Origin: Isoetes taiwanensis
Lineage: Eukaryota; Streptophyta; Lycopodiopsida; Isoetales; Isoetaceae
Assembly: GCA_021234155.1 (NCBI GenBank)
Contig: JAJEKV010000005.1
Span: 188,001 to 252,000, forward strand
DNA length: 64,000 nt
Reading direction: 5' to 3'
Below the pieces are notes generated by a model that saw nothing but the letters and a program-made list of their open reading frames with translations, had not been told where the DNA came from and made no database searches. Positions 33,901 to 46,800 of the stretch are shown here, one piece after another. Every line of letters starts with the position of its first letter. Position 1 is the first letter of the stretch. The position numbers and the translations under genes were made by a program.

Positions 33901-36900
33901 GGAACCTTCAAGAAAGGGAACTTCGTAAAGCTACAGAAATCATAGTCATCATTGCTAAGTGAAGCTTCATCTTAACATGATGTTATTGCTTTTTAAAGAG
34001 TTATTTCAACACTAAGTACGACACCATACATGCCTCCACCAGTGACCACGATGAGAAATAATCACTATTTTAGCCAAATGTCAAATTTTAGCCAAATGTC
34101 AAGGTAGAGGTTGGCTAAATTTCACAGAAAAACTTCAGAAAAGACATGGCTAACTGGTTCAAACAGAAAATACGCAGATTCTATAGAAAAAAGACTCCTA
34201 TGCGTAATGTAACCATTGGATAGCTGTAATCCTAAGCTGGAGGTTGTGCAATTATGTATACCACCTTAATTAGTACATAATTAGAAATATGCTTGATACA
34301 GGCATATACATGATTTGTAGTGGAAAATATTGCATAATAATATGGGCATATGCACGTGACTTGTAACAAAAAATATTGCATTAGAGAGAAATCCATACAT
34401 ACCTCTTTCTTAGAAAACTTTGTTGCAATTATATATCCTCATAGCTTCTCCTGCAGTTAAATAGAAATATAGTCTTGGTGGAGATATTGATCGAAACATC
34501 TCATCCATATGTAAAGTAGTACACTATTAGACCTGCAACAATTTCAACAACCAGGCAGCACTAAGTTTACATATACAGAGAATGACATGACATGATTGTA
34601 GAAAAATTAAGTCACTTAATTGCTTTGTAGATATATAGCTGAAAATGCAAACACAAATGATAGGTCAGAATCCTATTAGACATGATCAGAAAAGGAAATC
34701 AGAAATGGAATGTAATGGAAACAAATACACCCAGGCATCGGATGGATAAGGAAGCGTACAGCTAATATGTCTTTTACAATTCAAATGCGATACTTCTATT
34801 GATTATTGAAGAAAGTTATTCATAACAAACACAACTGCATACATGCATATATGCCATACATGTCATGTACCGAACTCTGAAAATGGCTAGAGATGTATGC
34901 AGATTAAGTAAGGTGCTGGCAACTCAATGGCCACAATGGGATGGAATCAATATTTGGCCAAATGTTCCTAAAAGTGGCATGACATCCTACTTCAACAAAA
35001 ATGCATTTTTTGATAAAGGCAGATCTAAAGGGATAAATCTCACAAATGCTTAGCTAAGTCTAAGCTTCAAGAAAGATATTGCTACCTGCTTCAAATGGAA
35101 AATATGCAGATTCTACACTGTTTTTCAAAAATAGCAATATTCTATTTTTTTGTGGCTACGTGTTTGGTAACAACTCACCTGTTCATAGAGCAAGAGCTAT
35201 TAACAAAACCCTAATTGTGTGCAACATATTCTTATATTCAAGCAAGACAAATAAGAAGCCTTCAAAATTGGCAAAAAAATCCATTGAGCACATAAAATTA
35301 ACTTCCAAACCAGAAATATAGTATGTGGAACTGGAACATAAGCATTTGAACTTCAGTGTTTTGCCTCTATCAACTCTCCAAGTGCTTATAATGTGAAGCT
35401 GATGTGAAGGTTCCAGCTCAACAACTCTCCAAGTGCTTATAATGTGAAGCTGATGTGAAGGTTCCAGCTCAACAATATTGACTCTACCATGTGTGGATAC
35501 ACTTCAATGAAGATATTCCAAGGATACAAATTTGCAACGTCTATTCAATCTGCATGCACACCGAAGAAGCTTGTAACACAAACATATTGCAAATAAGTAA
35601 ACTGAATTGTTGACATTTACAAATCATTTACTGCACGATCCAAATATTGGGAGCAAATGAAGAGACAATGCAATAAAGAGAAGCAACAAACTGGGTTTGA
35701 TCACGCTTAAAATAAAGTTGAAACCTAAGGATCCGTGATAAAATGTAGTGAAGGAGAAATGTCAAACCTGAGATCCGTTCATGTTATTGATGCTGTTCTC
35801 CAGAACTGGCCGGGCTAAGAAGAAGAGAGCATAGAATAGTATACATATAACACCATAGCCAGACCACCATAATAGCAAATCTTCTATGTTTCAGTTTAGG
35901 CACAATCGCTCCCATGGGCTATGGTGCCATAATGCATAATGCATTGTAATGTAACTTGAACTTCTATTCTATTTATTTTTATGGCAAGGCCATGGTATAT
36001 GGTTGCATGCTATGTATAGTTGCAACTGTGCACATGTCTGCAAAAAATACATCTTACTCAAGGAGACTATATCCCTCAATTTGTTTGATGGCACCATCTC
36101 ATTTCAAAGTGCTGACAGCCAAATAATACTTTCTTTGAAAGAATTCAGCAGTCCTCTAAAAGAATGAGGTTTCCAACTAATTTGCAATTGCAAGTTAATT
36201 AATGAAAAAGGACTATCATTACAACAAAAAGCAATTTGCATAAGCTTATAAAATGACTTTGTAATGTCGCCATTTACATCTACTACAATCTGCGGCAATT
36301 CAAACTGATGTGGCAAATAGAGTACCTATTTGTGATGAGGAAAATGCACAGATTTATAGAAAAGTATGTGGTAAAAGCACATGTACACAGGAAAAATGAC
36401 AGATTAGCGAGTTCTTTTGTTTTTAAGTGGCTTTGCCTCAGAACCAAATGCCTCAAAACAAAAGACAACAAACAAAGCCCTAAATCTACATGATAAGCTC
36501 TCTTCAAGATATCCTAAGGATGACTTGAAGTAGATGTAGATTAACGAATTCATTTAGAAAATAGAACGAAAGAAACTGAAACAATAAGATTTACCTGGCA
36601 TATATGCTTCCATCACTTGTGGATGAGCAGAAGAGCTTGATCTTAGCTAATAGCGGCTCCAATCACGTAAAGTAATCGTGGACCTGAAAGAAATAGGGCG
36701 GCGGTAAACTCCGTTACCTGATTAGGCTTAAGCTGGAAGCATAACAAATATAATATCATCTCATAGTTATCATGTTTGCTAAAATAGGTACAACTACTGC
36801 TGTAATGTGGACAAAAAAAACCACTAAAAAACATGAAGCGGATCCTGGCCATACCATGCCGAATCTACAAAAGCAAAGCTACAGCGTCGAAATTGCACAG

Positions 36901-39480
36901 AGGTTGTCTTCCACGCGCCTCTCATGCCGGTTACGCACCTCTATTTTCCTAATTTTGTCTAAATCCATGACTTCATATCCGGAAACCCGAAATCATACCA
37001 CAAAAACCTTTCTCAATTTTTGGACAATCGGGAACATTTTCCGGCTACTGAAACCATTAAAACCTTAAAAAACCAACCTTAGAAAAAAACCAAAAAAGTT
37101 TTTCTCCAGGCCGGAAAATCCAAATTTAAACAATAGATATACAGCAGGAAAACATAGCAGGCAAATACAGCAGGAAAATATAACGCTACCTTTGAATGCA
37201 CGCCATGGTTATCTAGCACCAGCCACAGATAAGTGGATGCATGCACATATATTAAAGTATGGATTTAATTTTAAGGTGGATCTCGGATCTTCCACTATCG
37301 CAGTGTAAAAACAATTAAACCGAAGCTCCATGCTATGCTTTTAATAAATTACCTATTAGAATCTTGGTTCTCTACATGGACATAATAGTTTGGCGCATAC
37401 ACTTTTTTGATCACATGCCAGTAAGGCGGATGCCATTACCTTTGTTAGTATTTGTCTTAGCGGACAAACACTAAAAGTAATAACAGGGCAATGGCTCCGC
37501 ATAAAAATGTGTCGTTGGAACTGCTATTCAAGATGTATGGCAAGGGTGTTGGACTTGAAAATGCGAAAAAAGGCATTATATGCCGGCGTGGGCATCTTTG
37601 AAAATCACCAGGTATCAATAATTGTATCGGGAAGGAAGGTACCTTCCTAAATGATGTGACATTTGTTGATTCAATATTGTAGCCACGGTGGCTTTGTAAA
37701 AAGAAGCGGGCTCGAGGTTCTTGCCTTCGCACCAGTCATGTCTTTGATTTGGAGGGGGAGAGAGAGGTTTACGTTTATCATTAGCTCATGGAAGCCAGGT
37801 TTGCCTTGAGTGGTTCCTTCACTCACATGTAGTCAAAGCCAAACTACTTTGCATCCTGCATGACACTATGGTATTCCACAATTGTATTCGGCCATGTTAC
37901 CTTGCTGTTGAAAGGGTTCAGGACCTTGCATTACCGCATTTCTATTTGATTAGCCAGTGAAAGCCATGGCATGTTGAAGCTCAATTTTATTTCTTGCTCT
38001 CTGTCTTAAATCCTTCCAAATGTATGTTTTATGACAAGATGAGTTTTATATGCTGAGATCTTGCATTCCATGATACCACATCTTTTGCAACCCTTCGAAT
38101 ACATGGGGCATGCTTCCTGCAGACTACCATGTTTGGCATAAAACGATTGGAACTAACATCCACCAATTGTTGGGCCTCAGTTCCATATTCCTACGGGAGC
38201 ATGCTTTCATGTGTACCGCATGCTAGCAATTGTCAATTCATCAGGTGTTCCATGCATTCAAATTCCATAATGCCAATGAAAGGTGCACTGATCATAGTCT
38301 GGCCATTTGCTGCATTTTCATAGTGCATGGAACGTGGATCTCTAATTGTATATCATTCTGCTGCTTCCCATGCTTGATCAACCTCCGTAGATAGCTTACA
38401 ACCTGGACAAGCCAGAGCCTTACTTTTTTGGAAAAAAGAAAAAACTATAATCAATCAATGACTCAAACCTAAGGCAAGGCTAGCTATACACGCTACTATA
38501 TGAAGAAACAACCGGAAAATCGAGAACCCAGATTGGATGCTCACCCTCTGTTTCTAATTCCGGAATTCTTTTTTCTATATAGCCATAAGCAAATTTATCG
38601 CTCCCTGCTGTATTCTTATTCATCAGATTGGAGCTGCCAGTTACCCGGTCCAGAACATCCTTGATCCACAACGCAACTGACCGTGCATTTACAGGGAACA
38701 AAGGGTTTTTAGCAGTCATCAACATATACTGAGTATATTCCAGCATATACTCAGTATATCCCACAAACCCACATAAACGAGGGTTTGTCCCCCTAGGGGC
38801 AACCCAAAAAAGGGAGACCTGGAAAAGAATTGAGAAGGTTCAGAAATGCTTTTAATGGAAGAACTTGGTGTCAAAGTCCAGACCCTATATCATGTCATGC
38901 TAGCAGAGGCTAGAATGTTACCTTTGTTATCAAATAATTATGCAATAATATTCATGCGATTGTTTCTTTAATTTCAATGGTCTAGCTAAAGGTTCCTAAC
39001 GTTCAAATGCACGAACCTGAAAAATTACACATTAGGTAAGTTAGGCATTTTTATATGTTTTCGTGGATGATAAAAATACCTTGTATTCTATTCTTATTAA
39101 ATTATATAAGATGGCTCGATCGATTCAAGCCACTACAATTACAAGATCCAATCGGTTCTACTAAACCGACAGATCAGTCTGTATTTCTTCTATGCAATAA
39201 AATCAGTCTGACATCCATTGATGCCAGATTCAATTAATACAAGGTTGAAAAGATTCGAATGCATAGTTGAGCATTTACTGGTCAATGTATGAACAGTAGC
39301 ATGGTCAATACCATTGCTACAGTGTTCGTTCAATGATTCATTGTCATGGTTGACCCTTTTAAGATTGTGTATGAATAACAATGCTAGTAAATAATTTGTT
39401 AGTAGATGATTGAATACTTGAAAGTGAAAATTATCTAATTAGCAATAACTTCGTAGCATAACGCATGTTTAGCAAATGGC
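30958..39480. other. Long gene-poor stretch with local repeats
   Basis: No gene recognised on either strand in about 8.5 kb. Open frames are short. 38480-38764 minus (ALWIKDVLDRVTGSSNL) is the most protein-like but unassigned. Diverged repeats are visible: GGAAACTTTGTAAAGCTACA at 33727 versus 33914, and CATACATGCCTCCA followed by GATGAGAAA at 33767 versus 34026. The AT-rich character and lack of codon structure suggest intron or intergenic DNA. Confidence 0.5.
35371..35472. repeat. 51-bp perfect tandem duplication
   Basis: CAACTCTCCAAGTGCTTATA and the next 31 bases are repeated without difference starting at 35422, so the duplication is recent. Confidence 0.95.
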
Positions 39481-39492
39481 TAGCAGCTCTAA

Positions 39493-40110
39493 GTGCAATT
39501 GAAGTGTACAAAAGCGGCTCTGGATTCCAAGTTTGAAAAGACAAGATTGAAAGCCTTGAAGGTAGAAGGCTTATGGAAAATAATAGATGAAGAAGAGCAC
39601 AATCCTGTGGTAGTCCAGAGAAGTAGCAGAGGCAAATTCTATGCAAGTGTTGCTGCTTCAGATACTATTGGAAGTCCTGGTAAGTATGCAGAGGGAGGGG
39701 CAAGCTCCATGGAAATGACAAGTGCCTCACCAGGCAAAGATTCTAGAAGCAAAGGCAGTCATCAAGAGTAAATTGAGTTCTAGTATATTGTTGAGAATGA
39801 GGAATATGTCACCAAAGGAAACATGGACTTATCACTTTGTCCCATTTGGAAAGAGGTTGAAACATGAAAAAAACTGAGCTAGAGCAACATGAGCTGATAA
39901 ATGATGGAAAGGAGGAATCAAGTAAAATTCTTTATGCTGATAATGAAAAAGGATGTGACGGACAATGTAAGCTTGGTCCATGCTTTGGTTTTAATGCTTA
40001 TGGCCATCTTAAAAGTAATTGTCCCAAACTAAGTAGAGGAAATAAGTGCTAAAATTGTCAAGGTTTTGGTCATTTAGTTACTGACCGCTTCGGCCTATGG
40101 GACATCCCAA
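39493..40110 (+). pseudogene. Decayed gag-like segment with two zinc-knuckle remnants
   Basis: Frame 39493-39771 is Lys/Ser-rich without a known domain. Frame 39864-40052 ends with CFGFNAYGHLKSNC, a CCHC knuckle in which the second Cys is Phe. After a stop, CQGFGHLVTDR follows, a second knuckle whose last Cys is Arg. Two adjacent knuckles suggest a Gag from an LTR element or a CCHC host protein. No protease or polymerase follows. Confidence 0.45.
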
Positions 40111-40249
40111 AAACTCAAAAAACAAATGTCTGCAAGGCTGATAGAGCAGAGACTTTAACTCCAGAGGAAGAGGAGCTAGAGTTAGAGGAAGGGACAGATC
40201 TGCTCATTGCTACAGAGCAAGAAAATGAAGCAGAAGAATCCATTAAGGT

Positions 40250-41203
40250 CTGAGGAACTAAAGACCTGGGACAATTAACCACTGAGCGATTGGAAGACCA
40301 TATACCAACAGTAAAGTGTTCAGTGACGAAATTTATGAGCTTCACTGTCCCGGGCCTGAGAGCAAGAAATTCTTTTCTTGAAGGATGAAGTTGGACACCT
40401 TCTACCACATCAGGTACTACATTAGCCTTTTTGAAAACCTTATACAAAAAGTCTTCATGCTCAATAACCATTGCCAACAATATTAGCACTATGAAGTGAC
40501 AACTATTAAAAAAGTTATACTAGTATAACTACCAGAAAGGAACACAGTAAAATCACCTCAATTTTCTAGTTATTGATTTGGATGGAGCTCGTTTGCTGGA
40601 GGAAACCTCTGCTTGGAAATATTCTTAAAAGGGGATTCTCCAATTGATGGAATCAGTTTCTTCCTCTGTGATTGGTTTCTCTACAATATTAGCAGGTTTG
40701 TCCAATTTGGAAACATAATCATCTACATTCTTCAATGTTATTTCACATTCTTCCTCCATTACTTTGGCATCATTGTCTTCAATTCTGTTAGAAATGTCAA
40801 TCATAGACTCTGAAATATCCAAACTTGAGCCTGAATCATTCAAATTATCAAACTAAATAAGTATATGTACTAGAAAAAGCCAAACTAGTTGTACTTCACA
40901 ATAATAACCTACTCTTCAGTCTTTTACAACCGTTAGTTTGTTCAACATTGTCTCTCTTCAAGCTTGGGCTTGTGGAAGATAATAAAGTGCAATCTTCTAT
41001 GGATTGCATAATTATATCAGGCTCCTCCAAGTCAGCATGTGTGCTTAATGATGGATCTTGACTCTTTTCAATGGACTATACTGCACTATAATTGGGACTA
41101 GTTTCGATTGTAGATCTAGATGGAAGTCCAATGGACCTGAACCAATTATGAGGCATCTGGTTCTCACAAGAGGGACAAGTTGATCTCTTTGATTGGATGG
41201 AAA
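40250..41203 (-). pseudogene. FCP1/NIF-type (HAD) phosphatase-like gene remnant
   Basis: Minus-strand exons with good splice borders are 40909-41203 (LKRDNVEQTNGCKRLKSR at its end), 40557-40852 (NDSGSSLDISESMIDIS to SSSKRAPSKSITRKL) and about 40491 to 40250. The last contains FLALRPGTVKLINFVTEHFT then VGIWSSNRS, resembling the RP....L.F....F.VGIWSS core of plant FCP1-homology proteins, which dephosphorylate phosphoserine. The expected DLNG nucleophile motif at the exon start is degenerate (LVLILLAMV). One stop lies in the first exon and one after NWRIPF. The C-terminal half is not found. The family call rests on one motif stretch. Confidence 0.5.
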
Positions 41204-41237
41204 CTGTGCATGCAATATGCAATGATGGATGGGATAC

Positions 41238-41857
41238 TGTTAGTGTGTATCAGGTTATATTATATGCATCTTATAAGTAGTGGCAGTGAATATATTGTAG
41301 CTACAAGAACAACCTATGAGAAGCAGTGGCAGTAGGTTGTACTGGTCTTACAGGTTGAAGATTCGTATTGAACAGTTAGAGATGCAAGCAAATGAGTGCT
41401 TTATGTATATAAGTGCTTTATGTGCTCGATGAAAATGCTATATTCCTCCTGTTGGCCTGTGGGATATAAGATGCAGATGAGGTTTCTATTCTGAGTTACT
41501 TGGATCTAGCCGTAACCGTCGTGCAAGAGATATATAGGAATGATGAGAAGATGAATAACCGTGCAGTATCAAGTATTGATCAGATCAAAGGGTCGAGGGG
41601 TGCTGGGTTTGATGAATTCGAGCTCTCAATGATTAAAACTATTATTATCTATATTTTGAGCTTAGGAAGTACTCATTGATTAGAAGTAGAAGTGATGAAA
41701 TGATTGTTAGCATATCAAGGAGGCTTCCTTGATACTAGATGCTTTTGTACTTGAAGATGTTTTATTGATTTAATATTGCTAGACTGAAAGTACAAGGAAA
41801 TCATTGTGTTGAACTTACATCCTTGCAAAGGAATTGTCTTTCTTGATTAATCCAACA
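41238..41857 (+). repeat. copia-1 5' LTR (620 bp)
   Basis: From TGTTAGTGTG to TAATCCAACA. It contains a TATATAGGAATG promoter-like stretch near 41531. Compared with the 3' LTR it lacks one TGCTTTATGTATATAAG unit and an insertion after TATCAAGGA. Confidence 0.93.
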
Positions 41858-41858
41858 G

Positions 41859-41871
41859 TGGTATCAGAGCC
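41859..41871 (+). promoter_or_regulatory. copia-1 primer binding site
   Basis: TGGTATCAGAGCC starts two bases after the LTR end and is complementary to the 3' end of initiator tRNA-Met, the usual primer of plant copia elements. Confidence 0.93.
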
Positions 41872-41890
41872 TTAAAATTCCAAGTGCAGG

Positions 41891-42720
41891 ATGTCGACAA
41901 GATTTGGTGCAAATCTGGGTTTCAATTGTGGAAACAAAGTATAAAAGAGGTATTGGAATTTGAGAATTTGTGGTATTTATGTGATCCAACTGGTGCAAAT
42001 GGCACAGGAGGATTTAGTGCTAGTGCTAGCTCTCATTGCGGTGGTGCCTGAGGCGGAATCTCCAAGTCTTTGGAGGAGATACTAGTGCAAGTCTTTGGCG
42101 AGGAGTGCAACCTTGAGAACAAGTGCAGATGAGAAAACAAAGATTATGGAGGCTCAGTCAATAATTAGCAACAAGGTTGGTACTTGTGATTAAATTGAAG
42201 CTAAGGGGTAAGTCTCCGGTGAGAAATGTGGAAATATATGATTGATAACTATGAGATAAAATCCTCATCTCAAATAGATGTTACGGAGAAGCAATTAAGA
42301 AGGTTAAAACTTTATGAAAAGGACAATATTACAGAATTTTTAGAAGTTTGAATCCATCATTCTTGACCTTGAAGGTGCGAGGATTGTTCTTAATGAGGAT
42401 TATCAATTACTAGCTATCTCTAGGGCTGTATCTCATAATGCACATCTTGCTACTCTTTTGAGAAATGTTGCTAGGTCCAAAGAACATGCCATAAGGATGA
42501 TTAAATCTGAGGAGTTTGAGCAAGGAAGAGATCTTTGAGGAGGATGAGGCAGAAGTTATGTATCTTTGGAAAAAAAGGTAAGAAATCCTTTGACAAAGGG
42601 AAGATAGGTCCATGTTTTAAATGCAACATTTGAAGATAAAGCATCCTAAGCAAGATAAAGAAATAGTGTGCTATAACTGTGAGGGAAAGGGGCATATGGC
42701 AAACAAGTGTTCGGTCAAAA
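41891..42720 (+). pseudogene. copia-1 gag region
   Basis: Gag forms the virus-like particle. It starts with ATG at 41891 (MSTRFGANLGF), then loses frame within about 20 codons. A conserved zinc knuckle, CYNCEGKGHMANKC (near 42670-42712), survives just before the protease region. Stops and frameshifts throughout. Confidence 0.75.
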
Positions 42721-42889
42721 AGAAATAAAGGAAAAAGACATAAAATATTTTGAAAGCAAGAGCAAAGGAGGAAGACATAATTCAGTCCTGAATGTGGTTA
42801 AAGAATCCGAGGAGGAGGAGGAGCTAGATGAAGATATAGAGGTAAATATTTCAAACAATTGTTTTTCAAGGAAAGAAACTCATAACAAA

Positions 42890-43497
42890 GATGTTCTCAT
42901 TCTAGATTCAGAGCTGAAAAATCAAGAGTAGCCTCAAGTTCATGCTTGCTGAAAAATTGCAAAGGAGAAGCAAGAGGACATGTTCAGTTTGGGAATGGAG
43001 AGTTGAAGCAGATAGCAGATAGTGGAATGCTTGAATTGTTTGATTTGCAAGGGAAGACGATTGTTCTAGAAAAAGTATTATGTGTGCCTGATCTTGTAAG
43101 GAATTTGATTTCCATAGCTCAGCTAGTAGATCTTGGTTACAAGGTTGTTTTTGAAAGACTGCAATGTAATGTGATTTATGAAAATAAAGTGAAATTTATT
43201 GGAAGAAGAATTGGAAATCTATTTGGTCTTGATAATATTCATTGTCAACCAACTAAGTTGAATCTTGTAACCTTGACATCAGTTGATACATGGCATGGGA
43301 GACTTGGGCATGCAAATTCTAAAATCATTGAATTATTGTGTAAGAAAGGGTTTATAGAAGCAGATTTAAACCAATTTGAAAAATCAGTATGTATGGGATG
43401 TGCACTTGGCAAACATACTCGGCTACCGTTTAGAAGATCTAATAAAAGATCACAAGGGTTGTTGGATTTAGTGCACTTGATTTGTGTGGACCTATGA
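42890..43497 (+). pseudogene. copia-1 protease end and GAG-pre-integrase domain
   Basis: A protease active-site remnant (VLILDSE, near 42895) is followed after a stop by an open frame 42946-43497. The frame carries the conserved VLCVPDLVRNLISIAQL and the HHCC-type integrase N-terminus, WHGRLGHAN then C..C in VCMGCALGKHTRLPF. The usual DSGA context of the protease is lost. Confidence 0.8.
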
Positions 43498-44599
43498 ATA
43501 TAACTTGAGGGGTTATCACGGGAAAAGATACTTTATGACTCTAATTGATGATTTTAGCGGACATACTCACATCTATTGTTTGAAAACAAAATCTAAGGCA
43601 ATGGACACATTCAAACAATATGTAAATGAAGTAGAAACTGGCTGGAAGGAAGATCAAGTGTTTGAGATCGATAGAGGTGGAGAATTCTTATCGGGAGAGT
43701 TCAAACAATCGCAAGCGTAAAGGAATAAGGAGGCGACTTACATGTAGGTATTCTCCTCAATGTAATGGAATTGCAGAAAGAAAGAATAGAACACTTCTTA
43801 ATGCAAGAAGAAGTATGCTAAAATCATCGGGGCTTCCAAATTTTTTATGGGAAGAAATTTTGTTCAAACAGCTACCATGATTCAAAGCAAGTAAAGCATA
43901 AAAGGGCAATCCACGATATGCTATGGTCAGAGAAAAACCATAGATTACAAAGCAAACTAAGAATATATGGATGCTTGGCCTACACACACATTCTGAAGAG
44001 CTCGAGAAAAAAATTGGATGATAGAGCCATGATTACCTATCTAGTTGGATATGACACTCAATCTAAAGCTTTTAGATTGTACAATCGAGAACTAGAAAAG
44101 ATAGTGGGTAAGTAGAGATGTAATCTTTGATGAATCTCAAGTGTATAAAGTGCAAGTCAAGGTGAATAAACAAAGGGAGATTGCTGAAAGCATAATCAAT
44201 GATGATGATAATACTGGAAAATCTGTGCCTACTATTAAGCTGATTGATGATGATGATATTGCAGATGATCATAGAGTCAATAATGCAGGGAATGATGAAA
44301 AGGTTAATGAAGAGGTGGGAGATTCTGAAGATGTGCAAATACCAAACCAAGAGATCATAAATGAAGAACCTGAGACATCAAATGATGCAGACCTACCTCA
44401 AAGAAAGAAAAGAATTACTGAAGTAGAGAAACTACAACAAGCAGACATAAGAATTGATCCCTCAATTCATGGTTGTACAACTCGAGGTAAGAGTAAGAGA
44501 TTTCAGAATGTGGAAGGAGAAGTGAATAATGTGTTTGAAATATTAGCACATCTAGACCCAGACATTCCAAAAATATATGAAGATGTGCTTGATTCGTGA
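43484..44599 (+). pseudogene. copia-1 integrase core and C-terminal region
   Basis: In three shifted frames: FMTLIDDFSGHTHIY (first Asp), FEIDRGGEFLSGEF (second Asp) and CNGIAERKNRTLLNARRSML (Glu) complete the DDE triad. SSRKKLDDRAMITYLVGYDT and an acidic spacer (44141-44599) follow. Frameshifts at about 43497, 43700 and 43880-43918 break it. Confidence 0.85.
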
Positions 44600-45938
44600 G
44601 AGGGATAAATGGCTAAATGCTATGAATGAGGAGATGAAGTCATTTCATAACACCAACACCTATGAACTTGTAAAAACAGAGACTGATGGGAAAAATATTG
44701 TTGGTAACAAATGGTTGTTTAGGATAAAACAGGTATAGATGGAAAAGACACCTAGATACAAGGCCAGATTGGTTTGCCCAAGGTTTTCCACGAGAAAAAG
44801 GTCGGGACTTTGATGAAACCTTTTTCTCCTTTGGTTAAAATGAATAGCATTAGAATGCTCTTAGCAATAGCAAATGCAGAAAATTTAGAAGTGCATCATA
44901 TGGATGTGCTGCATTTCTAAATGCCATATTAGAAGAAGAGATTTTCATGAAGCGGGCCCGGATTTGAACAAAGGGATGGACAAGGTGTGGAAACTCAATA
45001 GAAGCGTATATGGGCTAAAACAATCTCCTCGAGAATGGTATAAGTGTATGGATGGATACCTAAGAGAGCATGAATTTATAAAATTGGATAATGATGGGAA
45101 TTTATATAAATTCCAATATGAAGAAGAGTGGTGTATAATAGCATTATATGTTGATGATAATATAATGGTAGCAAAGGGAACAAGATGCTTAAATATGTGC
45201 AAAGAATTGCTAAAGCAAAGATTTGAGATGACTGACTTGGGGGAATTGAAGAATTTTCTTGGAGTTGAAATGAGCAGAAATCGAGCAGAAGGTATGATAA
45301 CTCTTACTCAAAAGAAACAAATACTTGGAATGTTAAAAAAATTTAACATGCAAGACTGTAAAATCTGCAATACTCCTGCTGTACCTGGTCATAAGCTATC
45401 TGAAAGTATGTGTCCACAGAATGAGGTTGAAAGAAAGGAGATGCTAGCAGTGCCCTATAGGTCCTTGGTTGGATGTTTAGCATATGTAGCTAATTGCACA
45501 AGACCTGACATTGCACATAGTGTTAATATCTTGAGTAGGTATAACACTGACCCTGGCAGGGAGCATTGGACTGCTGCAAAAAGAGTCCTGAGATACTTAA
45601 AGGGAACAGTTGAAGAAGGAATCAGATATACAATAGGGAACCTAACATTGGAAGGGTTTTGTGATGCTGATTGGGGTGGAGATGTAGATACAAGAAAGTC
45701 AACTTCAGGATATTTAGTTATGTTAGGAGAAGCACCTATATCCTGGAAATGCAAAAAACAAACTGTCATAGCCATGTCTAGTGCAGAGGCAGAATATGCT
45801 GCTGCCACTTTATGCTCAAAGGAAATTATTTGGGAGAGAAGACTAATTATGGAGCTAGGTTTTAAGCAACCATTGGCCACAAAAATTTGGTGTGACATTA
45901 CATTTTGCATAGCCTTGTCCAAAACCAGTTCTACATGA
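44600..45938 (+). pseudogene. copia-1 reverse transcriptase and RNase H
   Basis: The N-terminal fingers (44600-44900) are in broken frames. From 44904 a 344-codon open frame holds VYGLKQSPREWYK, the catalytic YVDDNIMVA, FLGVEMSRN, then RNase H (CDADWGGDVDTRKSTSGYLV, MSSAEAEYAAATLCSKEIIW). RNase H residues are intact here; the frame ends early in its last helix and the tail (HIELEMHFIRD, then LADILTKSLAEKRF) continues after a stop. Confidence 0.88.
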
Positions 45939-46113
45939 AAGGGTAAACATATAGAACTGGAAATGCATTTTATTAGAGATGTGGTCAAGAAGAATTTGGT
46001 AACCATGGAATATGTAAATACAGAAGAACAATTAGCAGACATTCTTACCAAGTCTCTGGCAGAGAAAAGATTTAACTATTTGAAAAAGAAAATGATGCAT
46101 ATAAACATAACAT

Positions 46114-46122
46114 GAAGGAGGA
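46114..46122 (+). promoter_or_regulatory. copia-1 polypurine tract
   Basis: GAAGGAGGA immediately precedes the 3' LTR start at 46123, where plus-strand DNA synthesis would be primed. Confidence 0.85.
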
Positions 46123-46795
46123 TGTTAGTGTATATCAGGTTATATTATATGCATCTTATATTCATGAGAAGCGTGGCGGTGAATATATTGTAGCTACAAG
46201 AACAACCTATGAGAAGAATGGTGTGATGGTTTTGTCTTGGTCTTCTGAGTTGAAGATTCGTATTGAACAGTTAGAGATGCAAGCAAATGAGTGCTTTATG
46301 TATATAAGTGCTTTATGTATATAAGTGCTTTATGTGCTTTATGTGCTCGATGAAAACGCTATATTCCTCCTGTTGGCCTGTGGGATATAAGATGCAGATG
46401 AGGTTTCTATTCTGAGTTACTTGGATCTAGCGTGTAACCGTCGCAAAAGATATATAAGAATGATGAGAAGATGAATAACCGAATGCGGGATCAAGTATTG
46501 ATCGAGATCAAAGGGTCGAGGGTGCGGGTTTGATGAATTCGAGCTCTCAATGATTAAAACTATTATTATCTATATTTTGAGCTTAGGAAGTACTCATTGA
46601 TTAGAAGTAGAAGTGATGAAATGATTGTTAGCATATCAAGGAATGAATGACCATAACTTGGCTTCCTTGATACTAGATGCTTTTGTACTTGAAGATGTTT
46701 TATTGATTTAATATTGCTAGAATGAAAGTACAAGGAAATCATTGTGTTGAACTTACATCCTTGCAAAGGAATTGTCTTTCTTGATTAATCCAACA
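46123..46795 (+). repeat. copia-1 3' LTR (673 bp)
   Basis: Same ends as the 5' LTR. Extra copies of TGCTTTATGTATATAAG and an inserted ATGAATGACCATAACTTG make it longer. It is followed by GATAC. Confidence 0.93.
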
Positions 46796-46800
46796 GATAC

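Larger units (their letters stand above)
41238..46795 (+). mobile_element. Ty1/copia LTR retrotransposon, structurally complete (copia-1)
   Basis: 5,558 bp with two LTRs beginning TGTTAGTGT and ending CCAACA, and an identical 5-bp target duplication GATAC at 41233-41237 and 46796-46800. Order is gag, protease, integrase, RT, RNase H, which defines copia. LTRs differ by several indels and many substitutions, and all reading frames are broken, so insertion is old. Confidence 0.95.

Noticed and set aside
40565-40620. Plus-strand FLVIDLDGARLLEE resembling the HAD nucleophile motif
   Set aside because: It lies on the strand opposite to the splice-bordered exons with VGIWSS, followed by a quick stop; probably chance, though the coincidence with the FCP1-like remnant is odd.
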